A stretch of DNA of 64,000 nucleotides from Pontibacterium sp049603715 (GTDB lineage Bacteria > Pseudomonadota > Gammaproteobacteria > Pseudomonadales > Balneatricaceae): the NCBI GenBank assembly GCA_049603715.1, contig JBMYSW010000010.1, positions 1 to 64,000 of the forward strand, written 5' to 3'. This document shows positions 34,964-44,446 of this stretch, piece after piece (the stretch's first letter is position 1; each line of letters opens with the position of its first letter). The notes under the pieces are model-generated. The model had not been told where the DNA came from and did no database searches. It was given only the letters and a program-made list of their open reading frames with translations. The position numbers and the translations under genes were made by a program.

Positions 34964-37012
34964 TTACTTAACGCGCATACCTGGTTGAGCGCCTTGGTGC
35001 GGCTCAAGAATCCACAAAGACTCACCACCTGGGCCTGCTGCCAGTACCATACCCTCAGACATGCCAAACTTCATTTTGCGTGGCGCAAGGTTCGCTACCA
35101 TGACTGTGTGCTTACCAATCAAGTCCTCAGGCGCGTAAGCGGCTTTAATGCCGGCAAATACCTGGCGGCTACCATCGCCAATATCTAGTGTTAGCTTGAG
35201 TAGCTTTTTAGCGCCATCAACGTGCTCAGCGTTGGCAATTTTTACGATGCGTAGATCAATTTTAGCGAAGTCATCAAAGGTGATTTCGTCGGCAATTGGT
35301 TCAATGCTCGCTTCTGCTTTTGCTTTTACCGGCGCTTTAGCGGGCGCGGCGTTCGCAATGGCTTCTAGGGTTTTGATGCTGTCTTGCTTCATAGCGTCGA
35401 TCTTGTCGGCGTCTACACGTTGCATCATCGCTTTAAACTTGTTGATTTTGTGGCCAAGCAGCGGTGTTTGGATCGCATCCCAAGCCATGTTATCGATGTT
35501 TAAGAAAGCTTGTGCGTCTTCTGCGATTTGTGGCAGTACAGGCGCAAGGTAGCTAACGATGACACGGAATAGGTTAATACCCATGGTGCAGCAAGCGATA
35601 ACTTCGGCTTCTTTGCCTTCTTGTTTGGCAAGTACCCAAGGCTCAGCGGTATCGATGTATTGGTTTGCTTTGTCGGCAATCGCCATAATCTCGCGCATCG
35701 CTTTAGCAAACTCGCGACCTTCGTAAGCCGCAGCAATTGACTCACTCTGGTCTAATGCATATTGGTAAAGGGCTTCGTCAGCCAAACTGTCGGCAAGCTC
35801 GCCACCGGATAGCTTTTTGATAAAGCCAGCACAGCGAGAGGCGATGTTGATCACTTTGTTAACCAAGTCGGCGTTTACGCGCGCGCGGAAGTCGTCGAGG
35901 TTAAGATCAAGGTCGTCTAGGCCTGAGCCCAATTTGGCTGCGAAGTAGTAACGAAGGTATTCAGGGCGCAAGTGCTTGGCGTAGGTTTCGGCCATGATAA
36001 AGGTGCCACGAGACTTCGACATCTTTTCGCCGTCGACGGTCAAAAAGCCGTGACAGAAAACGCCGTTTGGCTTGCGAAGGTCTGCACCTTCTAGCATGGC
36101 TGGCCAGAATAGGGTGTGGAAGTAGGCGATGTCTTTACCGATAAAGTGGTAAAGCTCGGCATCTGAGTCTTTGGCAAAGTAGCTGTCAAAGTCTAAGCCG
36201 GTTTTATCGCAGTAGTTTTTGAAGCTAGCGATGTAGCCGATTGGTGCGTCCAGCCAAACATAGAAGTATTTGCCTGGCTCGTCTGGAATTTCAAAACCCC
36301 AGTAAGGCGCATCGCGGCTGATGTCCCAGTTTTTAAGGCCAGACTCAAACCACTCGTTTAGCTTGTTAATCATTTGTGGTTGAACGTTTTGGTCCACCCA
36401 CTGACGTAAAAAGTCTTCAAAGTCGCCGAGTTTAAAGAAGAAATGCTCGGTCTCTTTTTCAATTGGCGTCGCGCCCGATACTGCCGAGTAAGCGTTTTTA
36501 AGCTCAGTGGGTGCGTAAGTAGCACCACACTTTTCACATGAGTCGCCGTATTGGTCAGGTGCGCTACACTTAGGGCAGTCACCCTTAATGAAGCGGTCTG
36601 GCAAGAACATTTCTTTTTCTGGGTCGTAGGCTTGCGTGATGGTTTGGCGATGAATATGGCCTTTATCACGCAGGCGAGTGTAGATCATCGACGCCAGTTC
36701 TTGGTTTTCTGGTGAGTGAGTTGAGTGGTAGTTATCAAAACCCACTAAAAACGAGGCAAAGTCGCGCTGGTGCTCTTGCGTCACTTGGTCAATAAGGACT
36801 TGTGGTGATACACCCAAAGAGTCTGCTTTTAGCATGATAGGGGTGCCGTGCGCATCGTCTGCACAGACGTAGGTGCAGTTGTGACCGCGTTGTTTTTGGA
36901 ACCTAACCCAAATATCGGTTTGGATATACTCTACCAAGTGGCCTAGGTGAATAGGGCCATTAGCGTAGGGAAGGGCACTGGTTACTAAAATATTGCGCAC
37001 GTTATCAGTCAT
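34964..37012 (-). CDS. metG: Methionyl-tRNA synthetase
   Basis: A 682-residue class I synthetase that charges tRNA(Met). The nucleotide motif is IHLGH (21-25), the zinc knuckle is CPKCSAPDQYGDSCEKC, and KMSKS lies near residue 330. The C-terminal ~110 residues form the tRNA-binding EMAP-like domain (FAKIDLRIVKI), as in the long gammaproteobacterial enzyme. It is divergent from trmA. In many relatives metG is next to mrp; here trmA and a lipid gene lie between. Confidence 0.97.
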   Translation of the reverse strand: MTDNVRNILVTSALPYANGPIHLGHLVEYIQTDIWVRFQKQRGHNCTYVCADDAHGTPIMLKADSLGVSPQVLIDQVTQEHQRDFASFLVGFDNYHSTHSPENQELASMIYTRLRDKGHIHRQTITQAYDPEKEMFLPDRFIKGDCPKCSAPDQYGDSCEKCGATYAPTELKNAYSAVSGATPIEKETEHFFFKLGDFEDFLRQWVDQNVQPQMINKLNEWFESGLKNWDISRDAPYWGFEIPDEPGKYFYVWLDAPIGYIASFKNYCDKTGLDFDSYFAKDSDAELYHFIGKDIAYFHTLFWPAMLEGADLRKPNGVFCHGFLTVDGEKMSKSRGTFIMAETYAKHLRPEYLRYYFAAKLGSGLDDLDLNLDDFRARVNADLVNKVINIASRCAGFIKKLSGGELADSLADEALYQYALDQSESIAAAYEGREFAKAMREIMAIADKANQYIDTAEPWVLAKQEGKEAEVIACCTMGINLFRVIVSYLAPVLPQIAEDAQAFLNIDNMAWDAIQTPLLGHKINKFKAMMQRVDADKIDAMKQDSIKTLEAIANAAPAKAPVKAKAEASIEPIADEITFDDFAKIDLRIVKIANAEHVDGAKKLLKLTLDIGDGSRQVFAGIKAAYAPEDLIGKHTVMVANLAPRKMKFGMSEGMVLAAGPGGESLWILEPHQGAQPGMRVK

Positions 37013-37294
37013 AATTGTCGCTTAGTCGCTAAAGTGAATCGCTAAAATATGTTCAAAAATAAAGGCCACAGATTTTACGTGTAAACTGGCCAAAACAGAA
37101 GCGGTATAGCAGCCTAGGCTGCATTTCCTGGATTATTCTGCGCCTTTGAGGCTGCAAAGTTGATTGCTGTACGAGTCCTGTTAAAATTCGCCGCTCTTTC
37201 TTTTCTACACCGCTTGCCGCTTGGTTTTGAATAACCCGAATATATGATGGCAGCGCTTTTTGCTGTGCTCTTGCGCGGCGTACGTGAGGTTTCA

Positions 37295-38386
37295 ATGGCT
37301 GCTCTACCTGATGTTAATCCTGCTAAATATGACGGGCTATTGGCCACTAAAGTGGCTGAGGTGACTGAGCTATTTGCTGAGTTTGATATTCCTGAGGTAG
37401 AGGTTTTTGCCTCTGAGCCAAACCATTACCGATTACGTGCTGAGTTTCGCACCTGGCACGAGGATGACGACCTTTTTTACATCATGTTCCAAAAAGGCAG
37501 TAAGCATGACTGGGAAAAGGTCGAAGACTGCCCCATGGTGGCCAAGCCTATTTACGATGTGATGTTTGTTTTGCTTGATCGCATCAAAGGTGAGCCTGAG
37601 CTACGCCACCGCTTATTCCAAATCGACTTTTTAAGCACCCTAAGCGGCGAGCTTTTGGTGAGCCTGCTTTACCACCGCCAGCTGACCGATGCATGGGATG
37701 AGCACGCAAAAGCGTTAGAAAGCGAGTTTGGCATTCATGTGGTTGGTCGTGCACGCAAGCAAAAGAAGGTAATGAGTCGTGACTTTGTAATTGAAAAGAT
37801 GCCGGTTAACGACCAAGTCTTCACTTATAAGCAAATTGAAAACGCCTTTAGCCAGCCCAATGGCAAGGTGTGTGGCAACATGCTGGAGTGGGCGCTAGAA
37901 GCGACAGCAAACACCGGTGGTGACTTGGTTGAGCTTTACTGTGGTAACGGAAACTTTACCATTGCATTGGCGCAAAACTTTGGCCGTGTGGTGGCAACTG
38001 AGATTTCTAAGTCGTCTGTGCATGCTGCCCAGTACAACATTGAGGCCAACGGCATCGATAACATCGATGTGGTGCGTATCAGTTCTGAGGAGTTCTCGCA
38101 GGTATTGGCAGGCAAGTTAGAAAAGCGCCGTACCAAAGACCTCAAGCTAGAAACTTGTGACTTTAAAACAGTGCTAGTGGACCCGCCTCGTGCTGGCCTT
38201 GATGATGATACGGTTCAGCAGGTGCAGTGCTACGATAATATTTTGTATATTTCGTGTAACCCTGAGACACTGCAAGAGAATTTGAAGGTTATTTGCGAAA
38301 CCCATAAGGTGGAGCGTTTTGCGATGTTTGACCAATTTCCATACACTCATCACGTAGAGTGTGGGGTTTATCTTAGTCGCCGATAG
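37295..38386 (+). CDS. trmA: tRNA (uracil-54-C5)-methyltransferase
   Basis: A 363-residue enzyme that makes ribothymidine at position 54 of tRNA. The N-terminal part starts with PAKYDGLLATKVAEV, the SAM-binding LYCGNGNFTIALA is central, and the VDPPRAGLD and catalytic-Cys segment YISCNPETL are at the end. Length agrees with Escherichia coli TrmA. ATG at 37295 has a GAGGT 6-7 bases ahead and is preferred to the in-frame ATG at 37244. Confidence 0.96.
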   Translation: MAALPDVNPAKYDGLLATKVAEVTELFAEFDIPEVEVFASEPNHYRLRAEFRTWHEDDDLFYIMFQKGSKHDWEKVEDCPMVAKPIYDVMFVLLDRIKGEPELRHRLFQIDFLSTLSGELLVSLLYHRQLTDAWDEHAKALESEFGIHVVGRARKQKKVMSRDFVIEKMPVNDQVFTYKQIENAFSQPNGKVCGNMLEWALEATANTGGDLVELYCGNGNFTIALAQNFGRVVATEISKSSVHAAQYNIEANGIDNIDVVRISSEEFSQVLAGKLEKRRTKDLKLETCDFKTVLVDPPRAGLDDDTVQQVQCYDNILYISCNPETLQENLKVICETHKVERFAMFDQFPYTHHVECGVYLSRR

Positions 38387-38467
38387 TCGCCGAAAATAGT
38401 CCGGTTCTCGCATCAGGGTAGGGCGCAGGGAGCCGCCTGTTTTAGCGCTGTAGTAAGGGATATAGGA

Positions 38468-41400
38468 ATGCGCGAACTGTTTGCAGTCAGAGGCTTTGCG
38501 GCCTTTCTTCTTGTGGCTTTTATCAACGCAATGGTTGATTCAGGCCACAAGGTCATTATTCAAAGTGTGTTGTTTAAGGCCTACGACGGCAACGAGCAAG
38601 TCTTGCTCACGGCTATCGTTAACGGCTTAGTGCTTTTACCTTTTATTCTTCTTTTTTCGCCCAGTGGCTACTTATCGGACCGACTCGCCAAACCTTTGGT
38701 AATGCGCTGTTCTGCACTGCTTTCTGTGGTCATCGCAGCACTTGTTACCCTCAGTTATTGGCAAGGCTGGTTTGAGCTTAGCTTTGCCTTAACCTTTGTA
38801 CTTGCCCTGCAAAGCGCGCTTTATTCTCCCGCAAAATACGGCTTTGTTCGCGAGCTGGTAGGCGTAAACCAAATCAGCGAGGGTAATGCTTGGCTGCAAG
38901 CGGTGACCATGGTCGCTATTTTATTGGGTATTTTGCTGTTCTCGGCGGGTTTTGAGGCGCTGCTTGCCATAGAGACTGACTCGCCTCAGCAAATTTTGGC
39001 GCAGATGACGCCCTTGGGTATTTTACTCTGGGCGGCCTGTACCCTTGAGGCGATTTTAGCTTGGCGCTTACCCGAGCGTCCGGCAGCGCAGGGTACATTG
39101 GCGTTTGATACCAAGGCCTATGTTAAAGGGCGGCTTCTTACACGTAATCTTGGACTGGTGTTAAGCCGTCGGCCTGTTTGGTTATCTATTGTTGGCATCG
39201 CTATTTTTTGGACCATTTGTCAGGTGTTGCTGGCGGTTTACCCGGCTTATGCGAAAGCAGAGTTTGGACTGGATAATGCGTTTTATGTGCAAGCAGTGAT
39301 GGGCCTGTCGGGTATCGGCATAATGCTCGGATCACTGTGCGCCGGTCGTTACTCTCGCCACCATATCAACTTAAGTTTGATTCCTGCAGGGGCGCTAGGC
39401 TTGGCTTTGGCTCTTATCCTATTGCCTTGGTTTGACGGTGTACTCATTCACAGCGGCGTGTTTTTTGCCGTTGGCTTTTTTGGGGCGTTAGCCAATGTGC
39501 CACTTAATGCGTTAATGCAATTTCATAGCCCTAAAGGGAGCTTGGGGCGAGTGATTGCCACCAGCAATTTGATTCAAAACTGGCTGATGATTTTTGGCTT
39601 GAGTCTTACTGTGGCGATGGCGTGGCTGCAGTGGCCAGCGGTGTATGTCATTTGGCTTGTGGTGGGTTTTGCGGTTGTGGCCTTACTGATGGCGCTTATC
39701 GCTGCCCCCGATGCTTTGTGCCGAGGCCTAGTGGCTGTGTTAGTTCGGCTGGGCTATAAGGTGGATGTGATTGGCTTTGAGCATCTGCCTGAAAGCGGCA
39801 AAGGTGTGTTGCTTTTGGGCAATCACGTTAGCTGGCTAGACTGGGCAATGGTGCAATTGGCTTGCCCACGACAAGTGCACTTTGTCATGGATAAGCAGAT
39901 TTATTCTAAATGGTATTTGCGCTGGTTTTTGGATATCAACGGTGTCATTCCTATCTCTGATACCAGCAGTCGTGGGGCACTAAAACAAGTAGAAGCTCGC
40001 CTAAACGAGGGTAAAGTGGTGTGTATCTTCCCTGAGGGAATGATTAGCTTTACTGGGCAGTTGGGTGAGTTTAAAAAGGGGTTTGAGCGAGCAACACAAA
40101 ACGCCCAGGGGCAAATTGTACCCTTTTACTTACGTGGTTTGTGGGGCAGCCGATTTTCTCGTGCCACACGCCGAGTTAAGCCACTAGGGCATCGCGGCCC
40201 AAGGCGCGAACTGATTATCGCTTTTGGTGAGCCTATTCCTCTTAGGTCTAGTGCTGCCGAGGTCAAGCAGGCGGTATCCACCTTGTCGGTCAGCGCTTGG
40301 CAGGCCCATACCGATACCTTTAAGCCACTCCCTGAGCAGCTGGTGCGAGCGCTATTAAAGGCGCCAACTAAGTGGGCTATGGTGCAGGGAATGTCTAAAT
40401 ATGTTTCTCACCACAAACTACTGTGTGATGTGGTGGGAATGACTCGGCCGTATCGTCGTCTGAAAGGTAAATATGTCGCCGTCATTTTGCCGAAGGACTA
40501 TAAGGCAGTGGTGGCACAGCTTGCTTTGGTCTGTGTGGGCAAAGTGCCTGTCATGATCACGCCGGAACTACTCAAAGGAAAGTACGCAGCTAAGGTTGCC
40601 GATTTACTCGCCGCTCAAGGCGTTTCTGAGTTAGTGAGTGATTTAGATTACTTAATGGCGCTGTCGAGTAAAGTAGGCGATTTGTCACCCATAACAGCGC
40701 CTCTTAACTTGGTGAGCTATGGCTGCTGTAAGCCAAGGTCAAGCACCTGTCGTGCGCTTAAGCATTTGCGTTGGTTGCCTCATACTTGGCTAGCACGAGT
40801 AACACTTTGGCGTATGACCAGTCGTGTATCAGAGCAAGATCAAGATGCACTGGTCTTTATCGCGGCAACGCGGGGTTATGGTGTGCAGGCGATTAGCCTG
40901 AGCCATCGTAATGTCTCTTCCAGTGTGATGCAGTCGGGCGACATGCTCGATGCACAGCCAAGCGATCGTTTATTGTCTAACTTGGCGCTTAATACCACGC
41001 CTGGTTTGGTATTAGGCGTTTGGATGCCGATACTTAACGGTTTGCCGCTGTTATCGATGGCACAAGGGCAAACATCGCGCCGCGTCGCACGGGCATTGGC
41101 TTTTCATGAAGCCACTTTGATGTTGGCCCAGCCTCAAGACTTGGAGGCACTAATGACAACGCCTCGGCTGCACCCCAAACTGCTTTCGGCTTTAACCTCG
41201 GTGTTGTTAGTGGGCAGTCACGATGAAAAGGCGAATATTGCCTTCGCTCAGCGATTTGGTTGTGATGTCTTGGTCGGCTATGGTCGCCACGAAGTGGTGG
41301 CTGCGGTGAGTTGTAACCTGCCCGATGTGTTTATTCCGCAATGGGCGAGTGTTCAACCAGTGTCGCGGCAGGGAACGCTCGGCCAACCTTTGCCGGGATG

Positions 41401-41695
41401 CGCCATTCACATTATCAACGCGCAAGGTGAAGCCTGTGCTTGGGGTGAAGAAGGCGAAATCTGTATTGGCGGTGCCCAAGTCGCACAAGGGTATTTAAGC
41501 GCATCAAGCAGCTCCGACGAGGCTGCTTCTGCGTTTTTTACAAAGGCTGGCTTGCAGTGGTTTAAGACAACAGATCGCGGTTATTTAGACAAAGAGGGCT
41601 ACTTGGTCCTGACTCAGTTGGGGCCGCTGTCGATTGAGCCTCGTTTGGTAAACCACAAAATAAGCCCTAGACCTTCGACGCCAAGCAAGGGATAA
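38468..41695 (+). CDS. MFS transporter - PlsC acyltransferase - AMP-binding fusion, synthetase part decayed
   Basis: A 1075-residue fusion in the order of LplT-Aas proteins: a 12-helix MFS lysophospholipid-flippase-like part (1-410), a PlsC acyltransferase with HVSWLD (H453, D458) and FPEGMIS, and an AMP-binding region (about 650-1075). The P-loop-like signature of adenylating enzymes is gone: its place, A799-G805, reads AATRGYG. The protein also stops soon after GYLDKEGYLVL, so the C-terminal subdomain with the catalytic Lys is missing. Reacylation of lysophospholipid by the PlsC part may persist; acyl activation is unlikely. The reading frame is otherwise intact. Confidence 0.85.
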   Translation: MRELFAVRGFAAFLLVAFINAMVDSGHKVIIQSVLFKAYDGNEQVLLTAIVNGLVLLPFILLFSPSGYLSDRLAKPLVMRCSALLSVVIAALVTLSYWQGWFELSFALTFVLALQSALYSPAKYGFVRELVGVNQISEGNAWLQAVTMVAILLGILLFSAGFEALLAIETDSPQQILAQMTPLGILLWAACTLEAILAWRLPERPAAQGTLAFDTKAYVKGRLLTRNLGLVLSRRPVWLSIVGIAIFWTICQVLLAVYPAYAKAEFGLDNAFYVQAVMGLSGIGIMLGSLCAGRYSRHHINLSLIPAGALGLALALILLPWFDGVLIHSGVFFAVGFFGALANVPLNALMQFHSPKGSLGRVIATSNLIQNWLMIFGLSLTVAMAWLQWPAVYVIWLVVGFAVVALLMALIAAPDALCRGLVAVLVRLGYKVDVIGFEHLPESGKGVLLLGNHVSWLDWAMVQLACPRQVHFVMDKQIYSKWYLRWFLDINGVIPISDTSSRGALKQVEARLNEGKVVCIFPEGMISFTGQLGEFKKGFERATQNAQGQIVPFYLRGLWGSRFSRATRRVKPLGHRGPRRELIIAFGEPIPLRSSAAEVKQAVSTLSVSAWQAHTDTFKPLPEQLVRALLKAPTKWAMVQGMSKYVSHHKLLCDVVGMTRPYRRLKGKYVAVILPKDYKAVVAQLALVCVGKVPVMITPELLKGKYAAKVADLLAAQGVSELVSDLDYLMALSSKVGDLSPITAPLNLVSYGCCKPRSSTCRALKHLRWLPHTWLARVTLWRMTSRVSEQDQDALVFIAATRGYGVQAISLSHRNVSSSVMQSGDMLDAQPSDRLLSNLALNTTPGLVLGVWMPILNGLPLLSMAQGQTSRRVARALAFHEATLMLAQPQDLEALMTTPRLHPKLLSALTSVLLVGSHDEKANIAFAQRFGCDVLVGYGRHEVVAAVSCNLPDVFIPQWASVQPVSRQGTLGQPLPGCAIHIINAQGEACAWGEEGEICIGGAQVAQGYLSASSSSDEAASAFFTKAGLQWFKTTDRGYLDKEGYLVLTQLGPLSIEPRLVNHKISPRPSTPSKG

Positions 41696-41773
41696 TCCTG
41701 ACTAAATTACTCGGTTATAAAGTGTGCGATTTAGGCATACGTAGCCGAGTGAATGAGCTTTGTGAGGTAGGTA

Positions 41774-42847
41774 ATGACAGATTTAGCGAGTATTGAACAG
41801 CAGTTAGGGCAGCTTATCGACCCTGTACTGGGCATTGATTACATCTCTGCGGGCGTGGTGAAAGGCGTTGAGGCAAGAGAAGCCAGCGTGGTGATTGACT
41901 TGGTGTTGCCATACCCTTGCCAAGGCCTTACAGAGCAAATTACCCAACAAATTACAGCCGCTCTTGCGCTGGATGTGACCCTTCATATCAGCAGTGAAGT
42001 GCATGCTTACCCTGTTCAGCATCAGCTGCCAAATATGAAGGCAGTTAAAAACATTATCGCTGTGGCCTCGGGTAAAGGTGGTGTGGGCAAGTCAACCACC
42101 ACGGTTAACTTAGCGCTCGCTATGGCTGCTGAAGGTGCTCGTGTAGGTATTTTGGATGCCGATATTTACGGTCCAAGTCTTGGTCAGATGATGGGTGTGC
42201 AGCCTGGCATCAAGCCGCGCCCTGAAGGTCAGCATCATATGCATCCAATTGATGTATTAGGTGTACAAACCATGTCAATGGCATACCTCGTCGATGAAAA
42301 CACACCCATGGTGTGGCGTGGACCTATGGTGAGTGGTGCCTTACAGCAAATTTTAACTCAAACCCTTTGGCGCGATTTGGACTTCTTGTTTATTGATATG
42401 CCGCCGGGTACGGGTGACATTCAGCTTACCCTGTCTCAAAAAGTGCCGGTGGCGGGAGCTGTGATTGTGACGACGCCGCAAGATATTGCCTTGCTCGATG
42501 CGAAAAAAGGCATTGAGATGTTTGCGAAAGTGGATATCCCCGTATTGGGTGTAGTGGAAAACATGAGCACCCATATTTGTGAAAACTGTGGTCATGAGTC
42601 GCATCTATTTGGCGAGGGTGGCGGTGTAAAAATCGCCGAGCAATACCACACCGAGGTGTTAGGCCAATTGCCACTTAACTTATCGGTCCGCAAACAGGCT
42701 GACGAAGGTTTGCCTGTGGTAAAAGCGGATCCTCAAGGTGATATCGCAGCGCGTTACACCGATATTGCACGTGGTTTGTCGCGCGCACTCTTCTTTGCCG
42801 ACAGTGCCGCTGCTGGCTTCCCTGATATTTCTATCGAGCAAGACTGA
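41774..42847 (+). CDS. mrp: Mrp/ApbC iron-sulfur carrier ATPase
   Basis: A 357-residue P-loop ATPase for iron-sulfur cluster delivery. An N-terminal DUF59 domain (about 1-85) is followed by the deviant Walker A SGKGGVGKST (99-108), a Walker B IDMPPGTGD and the cluster-binding CENC pair. Family start and length agree. The downstream dcd gene is a frequent neighbour in gammaproteobacteria. Confidence 0.95.
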   Translation: MTDLASIEQQLGQLIDPVLGIDYISAGVVKGVEAREASVVIDLVLPYPCQGLTEQITQQITAALALDVTLHISSEVHAYPVQHQLPNMKAVKNIIAVASGKGGVGKSTTTVNLALAMAAEGARVGILDADIYGPSLGQMMGVQPGIKPRPEGQHHMHPIDVLGVQTMSMAYLVDENTPMVWRGPMVSGALQQILTQTLWRDLDFLFIDMPPGTGDIQLTLSQKVPVAGAVIVTTPQDIALLDAKKGIEMFAKVDIPVLGVVENMSTHICENCGHESHLFGEGGGVKIAEQYHTEVLGQLPLNLSVRKQADEGLPVVKADPQGDIAARYTDIARGLSRALFFADSAAAGFPDISIEQD

Positions 42848-43002
42848 GCCAACAGGCATTTCAATGCCTTGTAGCATCCATCTTCTTGTATCGACTTTTT
42901 GAGCCTAACTTGGCTTGTCAGCAGTGCTGTACACAACTGCTGGCGGGCTAAGGCTTAATGGCATCAAAGGGTTATCTCCAGTCTGGGACCAACAAAAAGA
43001 AT

Positions 43003-43032
43003 TCTGATTTTTTGCGCCAAAAAAGGTATACT
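43003..43032 (+). promoter_or_regulatory. Probable dcd promoter
   Basis: A good -10 TATACT (43027-43032) lies 38 bases before the dcd start codon. The -35 region (TCTGAT at 43003-43008, 18-base spacing) is weak. Called mainly on the -10 element. Confidence 0.4.
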
Positions 43033-43070
43033 GTCGCACTATTTTGTATCGATTATTGGAACAACGCATT

Positions 43071-43637
43071 ATGGGTATTAAGTCAGATTCTTGGATTCGT
43101 CGTCAGGCCGCTGAGCATAAGATGATTGAGCCGTTTGAGCCGCAGCAAGTACGTGTGGCTAATGGCGAAAAAATCGTCTCTTACGGCACTTCAAGTTACG
43201 GCTACGACGTGCGTTGTGCTGACGAGTTTAAAATTTTCACCAACATTAACTCGTCTGTGGTTGACCCAAAAAACTTTGATGACGGCAGCTTTGTTGATGT
43301 TAAGTCTGATGTTTGCATCATTCCGCCTAACTCATTCGCACTTGCTCGTACGGTAGAGTACTTCCGCATTCCTCGTGATGTTTTGACCATTTGCCTAGGC
43401 AAAAGCACCTATGCCCGTTGCGGTATTATCGTTAACGTCACGCCACTTGAGCCTGAGTGGGAAGGTCACGTTACCCTTGAGTTCTCTAACACCACACCGC
43501 TTCCAGCAAAAATTTACGCAAACGAAGGTGTTGCGCAAATGTTGTTCTTAGGTGCGGATGAAGTGTGTGAAACCTCCTACAAAGACCGCGGTGGTAAATA
43601 CCAAGGTCAAACCGGTGTGGTTGTACCTCGCACCTAA
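43071..43637 (+). CDS. dcd: dCTP deaminase
   Basis: A 188-residue trimeric enzyme that converts dCTP to dUTP for thymidylate synthesis. The start (IKSDSWIRRQA), YGYDVRCADEF and the active-site SYG and GKSTYARCGIIVNVTPLEPEWEGH segments are highly conserved; the Glu in PEWEGHVTLE is catalytic. The ATG at 43071 matches other family starts; an in-frame TTG at 43044 is not needed. Confidence 0.97.
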   Translation: MGIKSDSWIRRQAAEHKMIEPFEPQQVRVANGEKIVSYGTSSYGYDVRCADEFKIFTNINSSVVDPKNFDDGSFVDVKSDVCIIPPNSFALARTVEYFRIPRDVLTICLGKSTYARCGIIVNVTPLEPEWEGHVTLEFSNTTPLPAKIYANEGVAQMLFLGADEVCETSYKDRGGKYQGQTGVVVPRT

Positions 43638-43725
43638 TCCAGCGTTCACTCGTGCCCCCGCAAGTTAACAGTGTGTGGGGCGTTATTCGCTATATGCTTA
43701 AATCCTGTTTTAGACGTTGCTGTAA

Positions 43726-44361
43726 ATGAAGCCCACTCGTAAAGACATTGCGACCTTTTGGACTCAGTTAGAACAAACCATCGATCAGCTGTTAACCAGC
43801 CGTTCGGAGAATGAGTTTGATGCTGACTTTTTGCTAGAAGACTATCGCCACCGGCTGCATCAGATCGATCGCAACCTGACCTTTCACTTTCAAACGGAAG
43901 GTGAGGGTACGGAGATCGAAATGGTGTTTGGGTGTGATGGCTTCCCTGAGTCTATTCAAAGCGTGCTGAGCCTCGTTGGCGAAGCACCCGTGTTGGATGG
44001 CATTCGCTTTAAGGCGTTTAATCAGCGCAGTAACCCTATTCCCAACGATGTTTATGTGGGCGATGAGTGTTGCAACATTAACGACTACTGGTATCGCTTG
44101 CGCCTTGTAGAAGGGCGTTTGCTACTAGAGGTTTACATGAAGCACCTGCCCAAAGTGCTGGACCTAGACCCGCGAGTTGAAGGGGTTATGATCTTTTTAG
44201 ACACCTTAATTGGTGAATATGAAGTGATGACGCGGATATCGCAGCTCGATTGGTTTGAGCTGCCCGAGATGCCAGAGGACTACGGCCTCCAGTTGTTGCG
44301 TTTTGTACGTGATGACTTTGACCAGTACCAGGTGCAACCCATTGGGTTTACTATGCATTAA
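43726..44361 (+). CDS. Hypothetical protein
   Basis: A 211-residue acidic soluble protein that I do not recognise. It has no signal peptide, membrane helix or obvious catalytic motif. A Cys pair sits in GDECCNIND. Its two halves look like mixed alpha/beta with a repeated DRNLTFHFQ-type strand. It follows dcd by about 90 bp and precedes a strong terminator, so it could be the last gene of the mrp-dcd unit. Confidence 0.7.
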   Translation: MKPTRKDIATFWTQLEQTIDQLLTSRSENEFDADFLLEDYRHRLHQIDRNLTFHFQTEGEGTEIEMVFGCDGFPESIQSVLSLVGEAPVLDGIRFKAFNQRSNPIPNDVYVGDECCNINDYWYRLRLVEGRLLLEVYMKHLPKVLDLDPRVEGVMIFLDTLIGEYEVMTRISQLDWFELPEMPEDYGLQLLRFVRDDFDQYQVQPIGFTMH

Positions 44362-44387
44362 TTGTTATTTATTGCATTCGTCATGAC

Positions 44388-44429
44388 AAAAAAGGCCGCC
44401 GTTATGTATCACCATACGGCGGCCTTTTT
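44388..44429. terminator. Bidirectional rho-independent terminator
   Basis: A GC-rich stem, GGCCGCCGTTATG against CATACGGCGGCC (one bulge), is flanked by six A and five T. It ends both the hypothetical gene and the convergent TolC gene. Confidence 0.92.
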
Positions 44430-44446
44430 GCATTATCGGCAGCGGG

